This document shows, piece after piece, positions 31,537 to 33,481 of a stretch of 33,481 bases of DNA (within the stretch, counting starts at the first letter, position 1; every line of letters begins with the position of its first letter). A program made the translations under genes and the position numbers. The stretch spans positions 1 through 33,481 of IMG/VR virus record IMGVR_UViG_3300005510_000010; one strand, given 5' to 3'. Under the pieces are notes generated by a model that saw nothing but the letters and a program-made list of their open reading frames with translations, was not told the origin of the DNA and made no database searches. The stretch is from a virus.

Positions 31537-31570
31537 AATATATCTAGTCATAACTGGGTTACGGTCACAC
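31537..31570 (-). promoter_or_regulatory. Late promoter-like motif, copy A (head module)
   Basis: GTGTGACCGTAA at 31570-31559 (minus strand), then 12 nt, then TAGATATATT (31546-31537) with -10-like TATATT. The block begins two bases after the stop of the 47-aa gene at 31572. The next ATG (31531) is only 5 nt below TATATT. If this is a sigma-70-like promoter, the transcript would start at or beside the start codon. Confidence 0.65.
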
Positions 31571-31571
31571 C

Positions 31572-31715
31572 TTATGCCTTTTTGCTTTGACTATCTTTTA
31601 ATGCTTTGGCTGTTGGTGCTCCTTTTGAACCCGGCTTACGCATCTTTTCACCAGAACCTGCTTTAATTCTTTTTCGCTTGGCGTGGATGTTTGCCCATAA
31701 TCCTTGATTTTTCAT
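31572..31715 (-). CDS. 47-aa basic marine-phage-type protein
   Basis: Reads MKNQGLWANIHAKRKRIKAG, then SGEKMRKPGSKGAPTAKALK, then DSQSKKA; 14 Lys/Arg in 47 residues. I recall almost the same short protein (GLWANIHAKRKRIKAGSGE) in many marine phage genomes near portal or capsid genes. Strong conservation at this size suggests a structural or nucleic-acid-binding role; none is proven. Its ATG lies 2 nt after the previous stop. The late motif A begins two bases after its own stop. Confidence 0.72.
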   Translation of the reverse strand: MKNQGLWANIHAKRKRIKAGSGEKMRKPGSKGAPTAKALKDSQSKKA

Positions 31716-31717
31716 AA

Positions 31718-31867
31718 TTAAAACATTGAAGGATAAAGTTTTTTATACATTTCTAATTTTTCTTTATCTTTTTCTGTTGCTGAATCTGTTGCTATTTTCG
31801 TTTTTATAAGTTGAATATCTTTCATTTGTATTCTTTTGATAGTGCCATCTTTTTTTTTCTCAGCCAT
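31718..31867 (-). CDS. 49-aa charged hypothetical protein
   Basis: Reads MAEKKKDGTIKRIQMKDIQL, then IKTKIATDSATEKDKEKLEM, then YKKLYPSMF: Lys-rich and helical. The ATG shares its A with the TAA of the 53-aa ORF, and GGGAGGT in that ORF's last codons is its ribosome binding site. No family recognised. Part of a string of three small genes after the portal. Confidence 0.6.
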   Translation of the reverse strand: MAEKKKDGTIKRIQMKDIQLIKTKIATDSATEKDKEKLEMYKKLYPSMF

Positions 31868-32028
31868 TACTTACCTCCCATATTTGATTTATTATATAAT
31901 TTTTTTAATTTTTTTTCTTCTTCTTCTTTTGCTTTTTTTTCTCTCATTTTTAAAATTTTCATTCGTGCTTCTGCTGACAAATCACCAAATTTAATATTAT
32001 CTGGTGTTGTGATGTTTCTTTTTCCCAT
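31867..32028 (-). CDS. 53-aa Lys/Glu-rich helical protein
   Basis: Reads MGKRNITTPDNIKFGDLSAE, then ARMKILKMREKKAKEEEEKK, ending LKKLYNKSNMGGK. The middle is a single highly charged helix. Starts directly after the portal TAA, with GGAGGT in the portal's last codons. No family recognised; ribosome binding site and spacing support expression. Confidence 0.6.
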   Translation of the reverse strand: MGKRNITTPDNIKFGDLSAEARMKILKMREKKAKEEEEKKLKKLYNKSNMGGK

Positions 32029-33481
32029 TTATACCTCCAATGGTGATGGTGAGTTGTAACCACTAAACTGGTTCATCATGTCCAGCATAGATGGTTCACC
32101 AGTTTTACTGTTATTTAATTTAGTTGCATTCTCTACTGCTTGTTGTTGTGCTTCTTGTTGTGCCATTGCCTGTTGTTGTTCTGCTCTTGCTTGTCGTATC
32201 TTAGCTACTTTTTCGCCAGCAACTACTAATTTAGGATCTACGCCTAACATATCGGCATATCCATCGGCCCACGCATCAGAATCAAACTTATCTAATACAT
32301 CAGGTTTCATTTGTGCAACCATACCCATGTTATTTACATATCTATCAATGCTATTTGTACCGATAGCGCGTTGTGCTTGTGCCAACATAGATACAAATTC
32401 TACGTTTAATTCCATACCTTGCAACTCTTCTGGTGCAGGTGGCACTAAATTTGCTTCAATCATCCTATTAAATGTGTTATCAATTAACGGATCAAGCAAT
32501 TCGTTATGCAATCTTTCTAATACTGGACCTAACATTAACAATTTTTCTTCATGACGTTCTGCTACCTCTGTTGCAGTCATCCTTGTATCGGTAGCATTTG
32601 CCAACATTAAAAACAAATCAGCATAAAAACTACTATTAATACGCTGTCTTACGTCTTGTATGTCTGCCAATAAATGATTTAAATTAAGATTTACGTTAAA
32701 CGCTGTCTCAATTTTGCCTTGCTGACCATCAATAAACGTAACTCCACCCGGCAAACTATCTACATCTCTGTTTTTCATGTAGCTAGGCACTTGTAATGGT
32801 GGCTTTGTTTGGTAATCAATGCCTTGTGCCTTGCGTAATTGTTCATGTTGTAGCTGTTTTATGTCACCTAATGCTTCCATTCCGGGTGAATTACCATAAA
32901 TATCGCCACCTGCTATGCCCCATCTAGGTACAACAGCAGGGAATTCCTTATATCCACTTTCTCTAAGTACATCTTCGCCATCACCACCTTGTTCAAAATA
33001 ACAAGATTTGTATGCCATGTTCATATTGTCCTTCTTCTTAAAATCACGTTCTCTATCATCTCTTGGTTCTATCGCATGAATAATAGTTATCCATTGATCT
33101 AATGAACCTCTGTCATACAGATTTTTAACGGACGTTGAACATTGCTTATACCCAAATTCTCTTACTGTTTCCCCTACAGTTTTTTGAAATTCTCTATACA
33201 AAGTATTAACTCTACCTTGATAATCAGTAGCTATTGCATATTCGCCAACAGTTACAGGGTAATGATGTATGGCTGTTTTAGGATCAGGCAAAACAATAGA
33301 ACCTGCTGTACCAAATGCTCCTAATTCTTCGTATATTCCATGTAATGTACGGTATGTATTAGACTTCTGAAACACTAATTGCATACGTTCTGTAACGTCA
33401 TTAAGCCATAACTTAACAGGTGCGTACCTATTTAAGTCTGGATCAGCCGTTCCTAGCCTAAACCAAGGTCTTGCAGGGGAT
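32029..33481 (-). CDS. Portal (head-tail connector) protein, partial
   Basis: The frame stays open to the right edge: 483 residues visible before the stop, and the first residues seen, SPARPWFRLGTADPDLNRYA, lie upstream of an internal ATG at 33384. Portal features: KLWLNDVTERMQLVFQKSNT; DYQGRVNTLYREF; SPGMEALGDIKQLQHEQLRK; a barrel-type segment ending RMTATEVAERHEEKLLMLGP; and a Gln/Ala-rich C-terminal tail (RAEQQQAMAQQEAQQQ). This fits the podovirus head-tail connector family (T7 gp8/Bbp20-like). Such portals have roughly 500-560 residues, so little is missing. It forms the dodecameric DNA gate; terminase genes probably lie farther right. Confidence 0.9.
   Translation of the reverse strand, partial: SPARPWFRLGTADPDLNRYAPVKLWLNDVTERMQLVFQKSNTYRTLHGIYEELGAFGTAGSIVLPDPKTAIHHYPVTVGEYAIATDYQGRVNTLYREFQKTVGETVREFGYKQCSTSVKNLYDRGSLDQWITIIHAIEPRDDRERDFKKKDNMNMAYKSCYFEQGGDGEDVLRESGYKEFPAVVPRWGIAGGDIYGNSPGMEALGDIKQLQHEQLRKAQGIDYQTKPPLQVPSYMKNRDVDSLPGGVTFIDGQQGKIETAFNVNLNLNHLLADIQDVRQRINSSFYADLFLMLANATDTRMTATEVAERHEEKLLMLGPVLERLHNELLDPLIDNTFNRMIEANLVPPAPEELQGMELNVEFVSMLAQAQRAIGTNSIDRYVNNMGMVAQMKPDVLDKFDSDAWADGYADMLGVDPKLVVAGEKVAKIRQARAEQQQAMAQQEAQQQAVENATKLNNSKTGEPSMLDMMNQFSGYNSPSPLEV

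Noticed and set aside
13741-31570. GTGTGACCGTAA copies as phage attachment sites or transposon ends
   Set aside because: All copies have the same orientation, lie just after stop codons, and are followed at fixed distance by a -10-like element. No integrase or transposase is present, so a promoter explains them better.
32078-32554. Plus-strand open frame of 158 codons opposite the portal
   Set aside because: A Cys/Ser-rich product that mirrors the Gln/Ala-rich portal tail; a shadow of the real gene.
1-33481. tRNA, rRNA, insertion sequences
   Set aside because: I saw no tRNA-like cloverleaf, ribosomal sequence or transposase motif; gaps between genes are too short to hold most of these.

Overview
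The window is part of a double-stranded DNA podovirus genome, free phage or prophage. It is AT-rich, tightly packed and has no cellular genes. Three traits suggest a marine phage: fibre domains, small basic proteins and an envelope-protein block of types I remember from marine cyanophages and pelagiphages. The host cannot be fixed from the sequence; a marine alphaproteobacterium or picocyanobacterium are both possible. No integrase, terminase, RNA polymerase, DNA polymerase, endolysin or tRNA is visible.

Region 1 (1-4294, + strand) is a recombination and replication operon. It encodes RecT annealing protein, a DUF1376 replication protein, a DnaC-like helicase loader, a Mom-family DNA-modification protein with an apparent inserted domain, two tiny ORFs, RusA Holliday-junction nuclease, and a small protein with an SSB-type acidic tip. 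Genes overlap by 1-53 nt. A hairpin at 4301-4339 closes it.

Region 2 (4386-8018) holds small accessory and envelope genes. A minus-strand set (19-aa AT-hook-like peptide, two unknowns, a one-pass membrane protein) runs divergently from a plus-strand set (holin-like protein and three overlapping genes with signal peptides). Two further minus-strand membrane-associated genes meet the plus-strand set tail to tail.

Region 3 (8019-33481, - strand) is the virion module, transcribed from right to left: portal (cut by the window edge), three small ORFs, Bbp19-like protein, scaffold, BPP-1-type major capsid protein and cement protein, HeH-domain protein, T7-type adaptor (gp11) and nozzle (gp12), gp14-like and gp15-like internal virion proteins, a 2887-aa polyvalent protein where T7 has gp16, T7-type tail fibre, two more tip or fibre proteins and a tail-assembly chaperone. 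The particle is thus a mosaic of a BPP-1-like head and a T7-like tail.

The most notable regulatory signal is an exact 12-nt block, GTGTGACCGTAA, found three times on the minus strand, each just after a stop codon, with a -10-like element at the same distance. These sites stand before the head, internal-virion and fibre modules and look like a family of late promoters. A Rho-independent-type terminator lies between the capsid block and gp11, where T7 has its T-phi terminator. Other notable items are the polyvalent protein with two ADP-ribosyltransferase-like domains and a zincin motif, a GC-rich island exactly over the second of those domains, and a cupredoxin-like domain with all four type-1 copper ligands in the tail fibre.
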